Made by a program: the position numbers and the translations under genes. From Marinihelvus fidelis (GTDB taxonomy: Bacteria; Pseudomonadota; Gammaproteobacteria; Xanthomonadales; SZUA-36), in contig NZ_VYXP01000006.1 in assembly GCF_008725655.1 (NCBI RefSeq), positions 138,024 through 202,023 on the forward strand: a stretch of DNA of 64,000 nt, in the 5' to 3' direction. Under the pieces are notes generated by a model. That model had not been told where the DNA came from, did not search any database, and saw only the letters and a list, made by a program, of their open reading frames with translations. Below, piece after piece: positions 35,671-43,807 of the stretch. Each line of letters opens with the position of its first letter. The stretch's first letter is position 1.

Positions 35671-38600
35671 TTAGCGGCTGAAGAACCTCAGGTAGAGCGT
35701 GTAACGCACGTCGTTCTGGAACCAGGCGTTCGGCAGGAGCAGCCCGCCATCGTCGGCGTCCGTAACCTGCTGGAACAGCTTGGTTTCCGTGTTGAGCAGG
35801 TTGCTGCCCGACAAGCCGAGTTCCCAGGAGTCGCTGATCTGCCAGCGGATTGACGCATCAAGCTGGCCGTAGTCATCGTTCCAGATCGGGTAGGCCACAC
35901 AGCAGTCGACCGCCGTGACCATGTACTCGGAGCGCCAGCTGTAGGCCGCTCGGACCGAGATCGGGCCCTTCTCGTACATACCGATGAAGGTGTAGGAGTT
36001 CTCCGACAGGCCTTCAAGCGCGTCCACCTGGATGGCGTCCGGCGCCTGGCCGGTTATCGTGGTGCCATCGCCGACTTCAGAGGTATTGGTGTTGGAAATA
36101 CCCTTGTTGTCGATGTAGGTGTAGTTGGCCTGCACACCCAGCCCGTCAAACGGTGCTGGCAGGAAGTCGAAGAAGCGCTGGAACGACAACTCGAAACCCT
36201 GAAGTTCAGCGCCGTCGCCATTCAGCGGCCCGCGGACCTCGACCTGCTTGGTCACGCCGTTGTTGGTCAGGTCACGATAGAAGCTGCCAAACTGGATGTA
36301 GTCGTCAAACTTCTTGTGGAAGATGGCGGCCGTCAGTGAACCGACGTCGGCGAAGTAGTACTCCAGCGAGATATCCCACTGGTTCGCGATGATCGGCTCC
36401 AGGTACGGGTTCTGCGCTCCACCGGAGTAGTCGACGTTAGCGCCGACGATATCGCCGTTGGTGTCCTTCACCCACAGCGGATCGTTGGCGTCATCCTGGC
36501 TGGGCAGCGTGCCACCAAAGCCGAGGTAGTTCTTCATGTTGCCAATATCCGGCCGCGACATGGCCTGTGACCAGGCGAATCGCAACAGCACTTCATCGGT
36601 CAGGTCGAACTTGATGTTGAAGCTTGGCAGGAAGTGGTCATGATCGACATCAACCGTGCTCAGCGCGTTCGCGCCGTTCATGTAGGCGTAGTCGTCTTCT
36701 GAAATGTAACAGCCGGTGGTGAACGGAACTGCCGGCGGTGTGCCGTCATCACGAACACCGTTCGCGTAACAGCCGAGGTTCTCGTACGCACGCGGCAGCG
36801 GGTTGTCGACGTAGGACCCATCGTCAGCGTAGATCCGTTCGAAGAACAGTGTTTCATCCATCAACGGGTAGGCGATACCGCCCGAGCTCTTGTTGTTGGT
36901 TTCAACATAACGAACGCCGACGTTACCGGAGAACGGGATGCCAAAGATCTCGGCGTCATCACCGCCGAAGTTCAGCTGCACATACGCCGCATTGGTGGTC
37001 TCCGAGACCTCGGAAATTTCCGCCGGCAGGTAACAGGTGCCCGGCGTTTCGCCAACACGGTCACCCACGTTGGAACAGATCGGATCCCAGCCAACACCGC
37101 CGGCCAGACCAAGCGCCGCGGCGCCGAACTGGTTGGCGAAGCCCTGCTGGTCCTGAAGCAGGTCCATGTTCGCGAACACGTAGTCCAGCGGTGACAACAG
37201 GCCGCCACCGAAGAAGTCAGAGTTAAACGCACGGTTGACGTAGTAGCCCGTGGGGTAACCGTTAAAGCCCGTGTTACCCGAGTTATCCGGGTTGTGCTGG
37301 TCAATGTTGAAGTAGGCGTTCTGGCCACCACCAGTCCAGGTGTTGGCCACGTTCTGCCAGTTGTAACCACTCCAGCGCACGGTCTGGTCACGGTCGGCGT
37401 AACGCACACCCATCTTGACCGACTCCATCCAGCCGGAATCGAGATCGATTTCGATGTCGCCACGCAGCGCCAGCTCGTTACCGTCGCTGTCCTCAACATG
37501 GTCCATGATGTGCTTGAAGTACCAGTTGTTCGGGTTGGAGTAACCTCCGTCGGACAGGTTGACGTTGGTCGGCGGCTGCATTTCGACCACCGGGCGCGCG
37601 CCGGTCAGGTCCCAGTACGCGTTGGTGAACGAGTTGAATGCCACTTCGATGTCGTAATTCTGCACCGTGGAATCGATGTACTGGACATCGAAATTGGTGC
37701 GGATCGTATCCGTCACCGCCCACTTCAGGTTCCAGCCGAAGTCCTGGGTCTTGTTCTCGTTGTTGTTGGAACGCGTGGCCGTCGAGAGATCGACACCGCG
37801 TTCTGTCGGCGCACAGCCGTTCCAACCGTAACAGGGGTTTACAAACGGCATGCCCGCGGCGTTCTGGGCAAACCCGGATGCCTCGGTCGCGTCATTGCCC
37901 CACCAGCCCACACCGGTGGTCATCACACCCGTCTGGAACAGGCCATTTTCATCAAACGTGAACGCCGGAGTACCGGGCGCCGGACACGGCACCGTGGTGT
38001 CGTTGTTGGCGCAAGGCGTCTGGCCTTCGACTTCGTAGAACACGCTCTGCCCGTAGGACAGGTCGGCCGGGGCCGAGGTCACCACGTACTCTTCCCAGGC
38101 GTTGTTGTAGTCGGAACTGTTGTACTGCACCGAGGTGCTGACCGTATCGTCCGCGCTGGCCCACTGCGCCGCCAGCGAGATACCGGTACGCTCGCGCTCA
38201 TACAGGTTGTCGCGCATGGCGATATTGGCCGGAATGTAGGCCAGGTCAACGCCATCGTAGACGTTGCGGAAGCGGTTCATGCGGTACAGCTGGATACCCT
38301 CGGAGCGCGTGTGCACCTCGGAGTAAGCGGCGTTGGCCATGATGCCGAATTCACTACCACCGGACAGGACCCAGCGGTTGCTGTACAGGCCGGAAATTTC
38401 CGGCGTGAAGTCTTCCGAGAGGTCGCCGTAGTTGACGCCGGCCGACAGGGCAAAGGTCTGGTCTTCCTGGTCGAACGGCAGACGCGTGCGCATGTTGACC
38501 GTGCCGGAGATGCCGCCCTCGATCAATTCGGCCATCTGGTTCTTGTAGGTGTCGACGCCGGCCATCAGTTCCGGTGACACATCACCCCAGCTCAGGCCAC

Positions 38601-39114
38601 GGGACGAGTTGGCGCTGAATGAATCGCGACCGTTGAACTCGGTGCGGACCATGTCCAGGCCGCGGACGATAACGCCCGAAGGCTCGGCCGAGAAGTGCGC
38701 AGTGTCCGAAGACGCGGCAAAACGGTTGACCGTGATACCGGCCACGCGCTGCAGGGCCTCGGCCACGGATTTGTCAGGGAATGAACCCAGGTCTTCGGCG
38801 GTGATGGTTTCGATCACGGTGTCGGCGTTGCGCTTCAGGGCCTGGGCGGTTTCCAGGTTGGTGCGCATACCGGAGACGATGACTTCCTCCATGATGCTGT
38901 CCGATTCGGACTGCTCGTTCTCTTCGAATTCCTGCGTGTCGATGTTCTCATCGTCACTGGTGGCGCCGGAGTTGGACACCTGCGCGAACGCCGGACCGGC
39001 AGCCAGTGCGCCGGCAATTGCGGCAAACAGGGCGCCGCGGCGTAGCGGGGATCTCCGGGTGAGTTCGGTGTCCTCTTCATTGAGCGTGGACGTGTTACGC
39101 ATCTTCTTCGACAT
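35671..39114 (-). CDS. Large TonB-dependent receptor of the halogenase cluster
   Basis: A 1147-residue outer-membrane receptor of the large Caulobacter/Xanthomonas-like type associated with saccharide uptake. The signal peptide ends at AAGPAFAQ after a long basic n-region. TonB-box-like EEVIVSGMR lies at about 76-84. The plug (ITAEDLGSFPDKSVAEALQRVAGITVNR, SGVIVRGLDMVRTEFNGRD) runs to about 215, and the barrel ends YTLYLRFFSR. GGGGAGA precedes the ATG. Such receptors commonly sit with tryptophan-halogenase-like and cupin genes, as here. The ligand cannot be read from sequence. Confidence 0.93.
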   Translation of the reverse strand: MSKKMRNTSTLNEEDTELTRRSPLRRGALFAAIAGALAAGPAFAQVSNSGATSDDENIDTQEFEENEQSESDSIMEEVIVSGMRTNLETAQALKRNADTVIETITAEDLGSFPDKSVAEALQRVAGITVNRFAASSDTAHFSAEPSGVIVRGLDMVRTEFNGRDSFSANSSRGLSWGDVSPELMAGVDTYKNQMAELIEGGISGTVNMRTRLPFDQEDQTFALSAGVNYGDLSEDFTPEISGLYSNRWVLSGGSEFGIMANAAYSEVHTRSEGIQLYRMNRFRNVYDGVDLAYIPANIAMRDNLYERERTGISLAAQWASADDTVSTSVQYNSSDYNNAWEEYVVTSAPADLSYGQSVFYEVEGQTPCANNDTTVPCPAPGTPAFTFDENGLFQTGVMTTGVGWWGNDATEASGFAQNAAGMPFVNPCYGWNGCAPTERGVDLSTATRSNNNENKTQDFGWNLKWAVTDTIRTNFDVQYIDSTVQNYDIEVAFNSFTNAYWDLTGARPVVEMQPPTNVNLSDGGYSNPNNWYFKHIMDHVEDSDGNELALRGDIEIDLDSGWMESVKMGVRYADRDQTVRWSGYNWQNVANTWTGGGQNAYFNIDQHNPDNSGNTGFNGYPTGYYVNRAFNSDFFGGGLLSPLDYVFANMDLLQDQQGFANQFGAAALGLAGGVGWDPICSNVGDRVGETPGTCYLPAEISEVSETTNAAYVQLNFGGDDAEIFGIPFSGNVGVRYVETNNKSSGGIAYPLMDETLFFERIYADDGSYVDNPLPRAYENLGCYANGVRDDGTPPAVPFTTGCYISEDDYAYMNGANALSTVDVDHDHFLPSFNIKFDLTDEVLLRFAWSQAMSRPDIGNMKNYLGFGGTLPSQDDANDPLWVKDTNGDIVGANVDYSGGAQNPYLEPIIANQWDISLEYYFADVGSLTAAIFHKKFDDYIQFGSFYRDLTNNGVTKQVEVRGPLNGDGAELQGFELSFQRFFDFLPAPFDGLGVQANYTYIDNKGISNTNTSEVGDGTTITGQAPDAIQVDALEGLSENSYTFIGMYEKGPISVRAAYSWRSEYMVTAVDCCVAYPIWNDDYGQLDASIRWQISDSWELGLSGSNLLNTETKLFQQVTDADDGGLLLPNAWFQNDVRYTLYLRFFSR

Positions 39115-39321
39115 GGATTGTCTCCCCTCGGTCGGGTTGTTTTATGTGTTTAATCCAGTGCCGTGGGCTGCACCCTACAAGGGGCAATCCGCACGAGCCG
39201 TACACGAGGTCGTCAAACGGGGTGGTGCCATCCGGCAAGCGGACTGTTGTTCTGAGCCTCGATTTTCTATGCTGCCCGTTCTCTCGCCGGGCGCGTGTAA
39301 CTTATTTTTGTTACCGCTCTC

Positions 39322-39350
39322 ATGCTAATGTTTGGTTTAAAAACTGTCAA
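39322..39350 (-). promoter_or_regulatory. Predicted promoter of the large TonB receptor
   Basis: On the minus strand a perfect -35 TTGACA (39350-39345) and a -10 TAGCAT (39327-39322) are 17 bases apart. Transcription would start near 39315, leaving a leader of about 200 bases. The -35 lies inside the 16-base palindrome 39345-39360. Confidence 0.6.
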
Positions 39351-39360
39351 ACGTTTTACA
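39345..39360. promoter_or_regulatory. LacI-type palindromic operator candidate
   Basis: TGTCAAACGTTTTACA is a 16-base palindrome with a single mismatched pair, centred on CG within AAACGTTT, the look of LacI/GalR-family operators. It covers the -35 of the receptor promoter and sits in the divergent gap facing the cupin-8 gene, so one repressor could control both. No LacI-family gene is in the window. Confidence 0.55.
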
Positions 39361-39414
39361 AAAACTCGTGATTCGGCGCCCCGAGAAGCGCAAACGATTG
39401 AGACCATAGCCGTC

Positions 39415-40425
39415 ATGCAAGCCATCCAGGAAGTTCATGAATTAACTGCAGAGCAGTTCTACGAGGAGATCTTGCCGGGCGGGCAACCGGCGGTGTTTCG
39501 AGGACTGGTCAGTGATTGGCCGCTGGTCCAGGCGGCCAGGACATCAGACACATCTTTCTGTGACTACATCCGGGCGTTCGACCGTGGCCAGGACATCAGC
39601 ACGGCGCAGGGGCCGGCTTCCATCAATGGCCGCCTGTTCTACAACGCCGACCTCAGCGGCCTGAACTTCCGCACCGTGCAGTCACGGTTGTCGACATCGC
39701 TGCAATTCCTGCTCGAGCATGCCAACGACACGGCGCCGCCCACCCTGGCGATCCAGTCAGCCGTGATCAGTCATTACCTGCCCGGCATGGAGCGCGAAAA
39801 TCGCCTGCCTGGTGGACTGGTACCCCCCGACATCGACCCGCGGCTCTGGCTTGGCGGCCGGGCGACGGTGGCCGCCCATTACGATCCTTCCGAGAATATG
39901 GCCTGTTGCGTGGCCGGGCGGCGCCGGTTCACGCTGTTTCCGCCGGAGCAGGTCGCCAACCTCTATATCGGCCCCCTGGAACTGACGCCGGCCGGCGCCG
40001 CCATCAGCATGGTCGACTTCGACCAGCCCGACCTGGACCGCCACCCCAGGTTCCGGGATGCGCTCGCTGCCGCGCTGGTCGCCGACCTCGAGCCCGGCGA
40101 TGCCATTTACATCCCCTACCTGTGGTGGCACCACGTGCGCGCGCTGGATGCCATTAACGCCCTGGTGAACTACTGGTGGACGCCCATGCCCGCTCGTGGC
40201 GGTGACCCACGCAATGCCCTGCTCCACGCCATGCTGGCGATCCGTGACCTGCCGCCAGGCTACCGGGCGGCATGGCGATCAATGTTCGAGCATTACGCCT
40301 TTGACGACAGACCGGTTGCCAGTGAGCACCTGCCGGAGAGCCGGCGCGGCATCCTGGGCGACCTGGATGCCGCTGACGTCACCCGCCTGAAACAGGCACT
40401 GGCGCGGGCATTGGGCCGCCAGTAA
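39415..40425 (+). CDS. Cupin-8/JmjC-like oxygenase
   Basis: A 336-residue cupin-like protein of the JmjC/FIH group, potentially Fe(II)/2-oxoglutarate dependent. The metal triad is visible as His-x-Asp in AAHYDPSENMACCVAGRRRF and a later His in IPYLWWHHVRAL. N-terminal FYEEILPGGQPAVFRGLVSDWPL is typical of cupin-8 proteins. I took the Met at 39415 as start because similarity begins there; 31 upstream in-frame residues look non-coding. Genes of this family are regular partners of tryptophan-halogenase/TonB clusters, function unknown. It diverges from the receptor across a palindrome. Confidence 0.88.
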   Translation: MQAIQEVHELTAEQFYEEILPGGQPAVFRGLVSDWPLVQAARTSDTSFCDYIRAFDRGQDISTAQGPASINGRLFYNADLSGLNFRTVQSRLSTSLQFLLEHANDTAPPTLAIQSAVISHYLPGMERENRLPGGLVPPDIDPRLWLGGRATVAAHYDPSENMACCVAGRRRFTLFPPEQVANLYIGPLELTPAGAAISMVDFDQPDLDRHPRFRDALAAALVADLEPGDAIYIPYLWWHHVRALDAINALVNYWWTPMPARGGDPRNALLHAMLAIRDLPPGYRAAWRSMFEHYAFDDRPVASEHLPESRRGILGDLDAADVTRLKQALARALGRQ

Positions 40426-40429
40426 GGCC

Positions 40430-43400
40430 TTAGTGTCGCCGCGAGTGTGAGTGCTCCGCCGCGGCGGCGGAGGGGTGCACGGTGTCGCCGCCTTCCAGTT
40501 CCCAGAAGAACGGCTGGCGCTTGACGGCTGCCGGCCATACCTGGTTCATGGTTTCCGCTTCGAACAGCCGGCCGTTGATCATCGTGGCGTGAACGTATTC
40601 ACTGCGGCGCAGGTCATCCAGCGGATTGCCGTCGATGATCACGAGGTCGGCCAGCTTGCCCGACTCGATCGAGCCGATTTCGCCGTCCATGCCCAGCGAC
40701 CAGGCGCCGCTGGCCGTCGCGGCACGCAGGGCCTGCCAGGGCGTGAACCCGCCCTGCTCCAGCATCCACATCTCCCAATGCAGGGCCAGGCCCTCGCGCT
40801 GTCCGTGGGCACCGGTATTCACGGCCACACCACGGTCCATCAGCTGTTTGGCCGAGGCGGCCACGTGAATGTGGTTGTAGTGTGAATCCGGCGCGGTCTG
40901 GCGACGGATGGCGCGCGGTTCGACACGCGACTTCGGCGTATAACGCATCAGCCGCTCGTTTTCCCAGACGTTGGTGCGGTCGTACCAGTAGCGCTCGCCT
41001 TCCATGCCGCCGAAGGACACACCCAGCGTCGGCGTGTACGCGGTGCCGGTCTGCGACCACAGCTGCAGCACGTCGTCATAAATGTGCTTCAGCGTCATCG
41101 AGTGTTCAATGGTGGTGTGGCCATCGACGATCTCGGTCATGTTGTGCTGGAACTTCATGCCGCCTTCCGGCACCACCATCACGCCCAGCTCATCGCCAGC
41201 CTCGACAATCATCTGGCGTGAATCACGACGGGGCAGCTGGTAACTCTTCACCGACACCGCGCCGGCCTGTTTCAGGCGGCTGACGTGGAACTGCGCGTCC
41301 TCCAGCGACTCCACGTCAACGTGGTAGCCAATGCCCTTCGCGCCGTAGAGAATGGTGCCGGTGGAAAAGATGCGCGGCGCGACCAGCCTTCCGGCGCGCT
41401 GCATTTCGCTGGCCGCGAAAATCTCCGTCGTGTCATTGGACGGGTCATGGATGGTGGTGACGCCGAATGCCAGGTTCGAGTACTGCATCCAGTTTTGCTG
41501 CGGCGTGATGCCGTCACGGGCCATGCCGCCATGGGCATGGGCGTCAATGAAGCCCGGCAGGATGGTCTTGCCGGACACGTCGATCACCCGCTGGTCTTCC
41601 GCGATGCTGACATCGCTCCGCGCACCCACGGCAACGATCCGGTTACCGCTGACGGCCACCACGCCGTCCTCGATAATCTCCTGCGTGCCCGCCATCGCAT
41701 CGCGCATGGTGACGACGGTGCCGCCCACCAGGTACACGGTGCCGTCGGGGATATCGGCGTCAACCTGGAAGCCGATATCCGTGCCCCGCTCAAGCGGTTC
41801 CGGCAGCGGCGTGCTGGCACCTTCGACGAAAGCGAAGGCCTCGCCCAGCGCGCGACGGTACAGCACCGGGCCCAGGCTCCAGGTCACCGTGTCGTTGCCC
41901 TGCCAGGCCAGGAAGGCGCCGGCGCGCGCGGACAACTGCCGCACGGGGTAGGCCTTGCTGCTGCCGGAGAGGGTCACCGGCTTGCCGGTCATCGGCAGCG
42001 GCGCCAGGTAGGCTTCGTAGCCCTCGATGAAAGCCAGCCACTGGCCATCCGGCGACAGCGCCATGGCAGCGATATCGCTGCCGCGGGCATGAATGCGCTC
42101 GTCCTGGCCGGACAAGTCAACGCTCTTCAGGGCCAGGCCGCCATCGGCCTGGGCCTGGAACCAGACGCGCGCGCCGTCGGCGGAAAAACGCGGCCAGCTG
42201 CCACCGGAAACCAGGTGCCTGGGCGCCTGGGCCGCATCGGCCGGAACGACGTACAAGCCAGGCTCCAGCGACCACAGCGGCGACAACAGGTAACCGCCAC
42301 CCATCTGCCGGTAAGCCACGGACTGGCCATCGGCGGAAAAGGCCGGCTCGACATAATTGCCGGGATTGGGTGTCAGCACTGTCTCCGTACCGTCGGCCAG
42401 GTCCAACACGCGGACACTGCCCTGGTCCATGTCTGACCAGGTCGTATAAACGAGCTGGTCACCCGTGGGCGAGAACGCGGGGTAGAACTCGAAATGCGTG
42501 CCCTGGGTTGTCAGCCGAACCGGCTCGCCATCCGGCAGTTGTCGCTTCCACAGCACGCCCAGGGCCTGGAACACGACGGTCTCGCCATCCGGCGACACTA
42601 CCGGCCACCGCGGCATCTGCACGGTAAAACGATCCGGCGCCACGTCCACTTCGTGGCGCAGCGTGTCCCGCACCCACATGGACTTGCGCAAGCGGACCGG
42701 CACGGCGGTGACCTCCCGGCTTTCAACGTCCACACGGTGCAGGCCGCCACCTGACCAGAACACGATCGCGCTGCTGTCAGGCGTCCACTCGATCGACGGC
42801 GCGTTGCCCTCGGTACCCGACGTTTCCTGCAGGTCGCGCTCGAAGTCGTCATGGAGCATGAATTCGCGGCCGGTTTCCAGGTCCTTCAGGTAGATGGCCG
42901 AGCGCAGGTCGACCAGCCGCTTGATGAACGCCAGCCAGCGGCCGTCGGGCGACGGCGCGGGCCGCACGGCGCCACCGGGGCCGGTCACGAATTCGCGCGT
43001 TTCGCCGGTTTCACGGTCGTAGCGCTGGATGACGAAAATCTGCCCGGTGGAATCCTTGCCGTATTGCCAGACGCGGCCGGCGGTGGTGTCCTGCGCGAAG
43101 TACACGTAACGACCATCGGCGGAGAACACCGGGTCGGCCTGGTTTTTCTGGTCCTCGTCGCCATGCGGGCGCTCGGTCAGCTGCAGGCCCTTGCCCTTAG
43201 CACCGGCATGGAACATCCAGATTTCGCCGCCGGCGATGCTGCGCGAACCCATGAACGACTTCTTCGCCACCAGGTACTGGCCGTTCGGGCTCCAGGCCGG
43301 GTTGTGCACCAGGTGTTCATGCTCGTCGCTAACGGGCCGGGCGTTGGTGCCATCGGCATCCATGACCCACAGGTTGTCCGCTCCACCGCGATCGGAAACG

Positions 43401-43705
43401 AAGGCGATGGAGAGACCATCGGGGCTGAATCGCGGCTGGTAGTTCCAGGGGATGCCTTCCGTCAGCGCCCGGGCCTCGCCGCCAGCCATGGGTACGGAAT
43501 AGATGTCACCCAGCGCGTCGAAGACGATGGTCTCGCCGTCCGGGGACACCGTCACGTTCGACCAGGTGGTCTCGCGGGTATCAATCTCGATACTGCGCCA
43601 GTCGCCCGGCGGGTTGGCCACGTCCCAGGCGTCATCGGCGGCCTGTGCCAGGCCGGTAACCGCGGCCAGCAGGACGGCGGTAAGGAAGGGTCGAAAATCG
43701 GGCAT
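40430..43705 (-). CDS. Secreted amidohydrolase fused to TolB-like propeller
   Basis: A 1091-residue exported protein. Signal peptide to about residue 22 (GLAQAAD). Residues 40-660 carry WD40-like PD40/TolB repeats (VSPDGETIVFDALGDIYSVP, FSPDGLSIAFVSDRGGADNLW, FSADGQSVAYRQMGGG). Residues 680-1070 are a metal-dependent amidohydrolase of the imidazolonepropionase/prolidase-like type, with HAH in ILPGFIDAHAHGG and later ILYGAKGIGYH, EHSMTLKH, NTGAHGQ and SGKLADLVIIDGNPLDD. The tail is His-rich (EHSHSRRH). Substrate unknown; peptide or amide hydrolysis is likely. It is convergent with the cupin-8 gene, 4 bases apart. Confidence 0.9.
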   Translation of the reverse strand: MPDFRPFLTAVLLAAVTGLAQAADDAWDVANPPGDWRSIEIDTRETTWSNVTVSPDGETIVFDALGDIYSVPMAGGEARALTEGIPWNYQPRFSPDGLSIAFVSDRGGADNLWVMDADGTNARPVSDEHEHLVHNPAWSPNGQYLVAKKSFMGSRSIAGGEIWMFHAGAKGKGLQLTERPHGDEDQKNQADPVFSADGRYVYFAQDTTAGRVWQYGKDSTGQIFVIQRYDRETGETREFVTGPGGAVRPAPSPDGRWLAFIKRLVDLRSAIYLKDLETGREFMLHDDFERDLQETSGTEGNAPSIEWTPDSSAIVFWSGGGLHRVDVESREVTAVPVRLRKSMWVRDTLRHEVDVAPDRFTVQMPRWPVVSPDGETVVFQALGVLWKRQLPDGEPVRLTTQGTHFEFYPAFSPTGDQLVYTTWSDMDQGSVRVLDLADGTETVLTPNPGNYVEPAFSADGQSVAYRQMGGGYLLSPLWSLEPGLYVVPADAAQAPRHLVSGGSWPRFSADGARVWFQAQADGGLALKSVDLSGQDERIHARGSDIAAMALSPDGQWLAFIEGYEAYLAPLPMTGKPVTLSGSSKAYPVRQLSARAGAFLAWQGNDTVTWSLGPVLYRRALGEAFAFVEGASTPLPEPLERGTDIGFQVDADIPDGTVYLVGGTVVTMRDAMAGTQEIIEDGVVAVSGNRIVAVGARSDVSIAEDQRVIDVSGKTILPGFIDAHAHGGMARDGITPQQNWMQYSNLAFGVTTIHDPSNDTTEIFAASEMQRAGRLVAPRIFSTGTILYGAKGIGYHVDVESLEDAQFHVSRLKQAGAVSVKSYQLPRRDSRQMIVEAGDELGVMVVPEGGMKFQHNMTEIVDGHTTIEHSMTLKHIYDDVLQLWSQTGTAYTPTLGVSFGGMEGERYWYDRTNVWENERLMRYTPKSRVEPRAIRRQTAPDSHYNHIHVAASAKQLMDRGVAVNTGAHGQREGLALHWEMWMLEQGGFTPWQALRAATASGAWSLGMDGEIGSIESGKLADLVIIDGNPLDDLRRSEYVHATMINGRLFEAETMNQVWPAAVKRQPFFWELEGGDTVHPSAAAAEHSHSRRH

Positions 43706-43749
43706 GGCTCAAGCTCCATCAAGGGCCGGGATCATCCGCCCACTATATA

Positions 43750-43787
43750 GGAAAGGCCGGGTCGCGCGAGGCGAACCCGGCCTTTCC
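43750..43787 (-). terminator. Long perfect hairpin between RND and amidohydrolase genes
   Basis: GGAAAGGCCGGGT at 43750-43762 pairs perfectly with ACCCGGCCTTTCC at 43775-43787 around a 12-base loop. On the minus strand it follows the RND permease stop by about 20 bases and is trailed only by TATATAG, so it is an imperfect intrinsic terminator or a transcript-end stabiliser. It also lies 45 bases before the amidohydrolase start. Confidence 0.6.
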
Positions 43788-43807
43788 AGCCCGTGTGTAC
43801 GGGGGGC

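Noticed and set aside
37294-38577. A 427-codon plus-strand frame
   Set aside because: Antisense to the large TonB receptor, whose plug and barrel motifs are clear.
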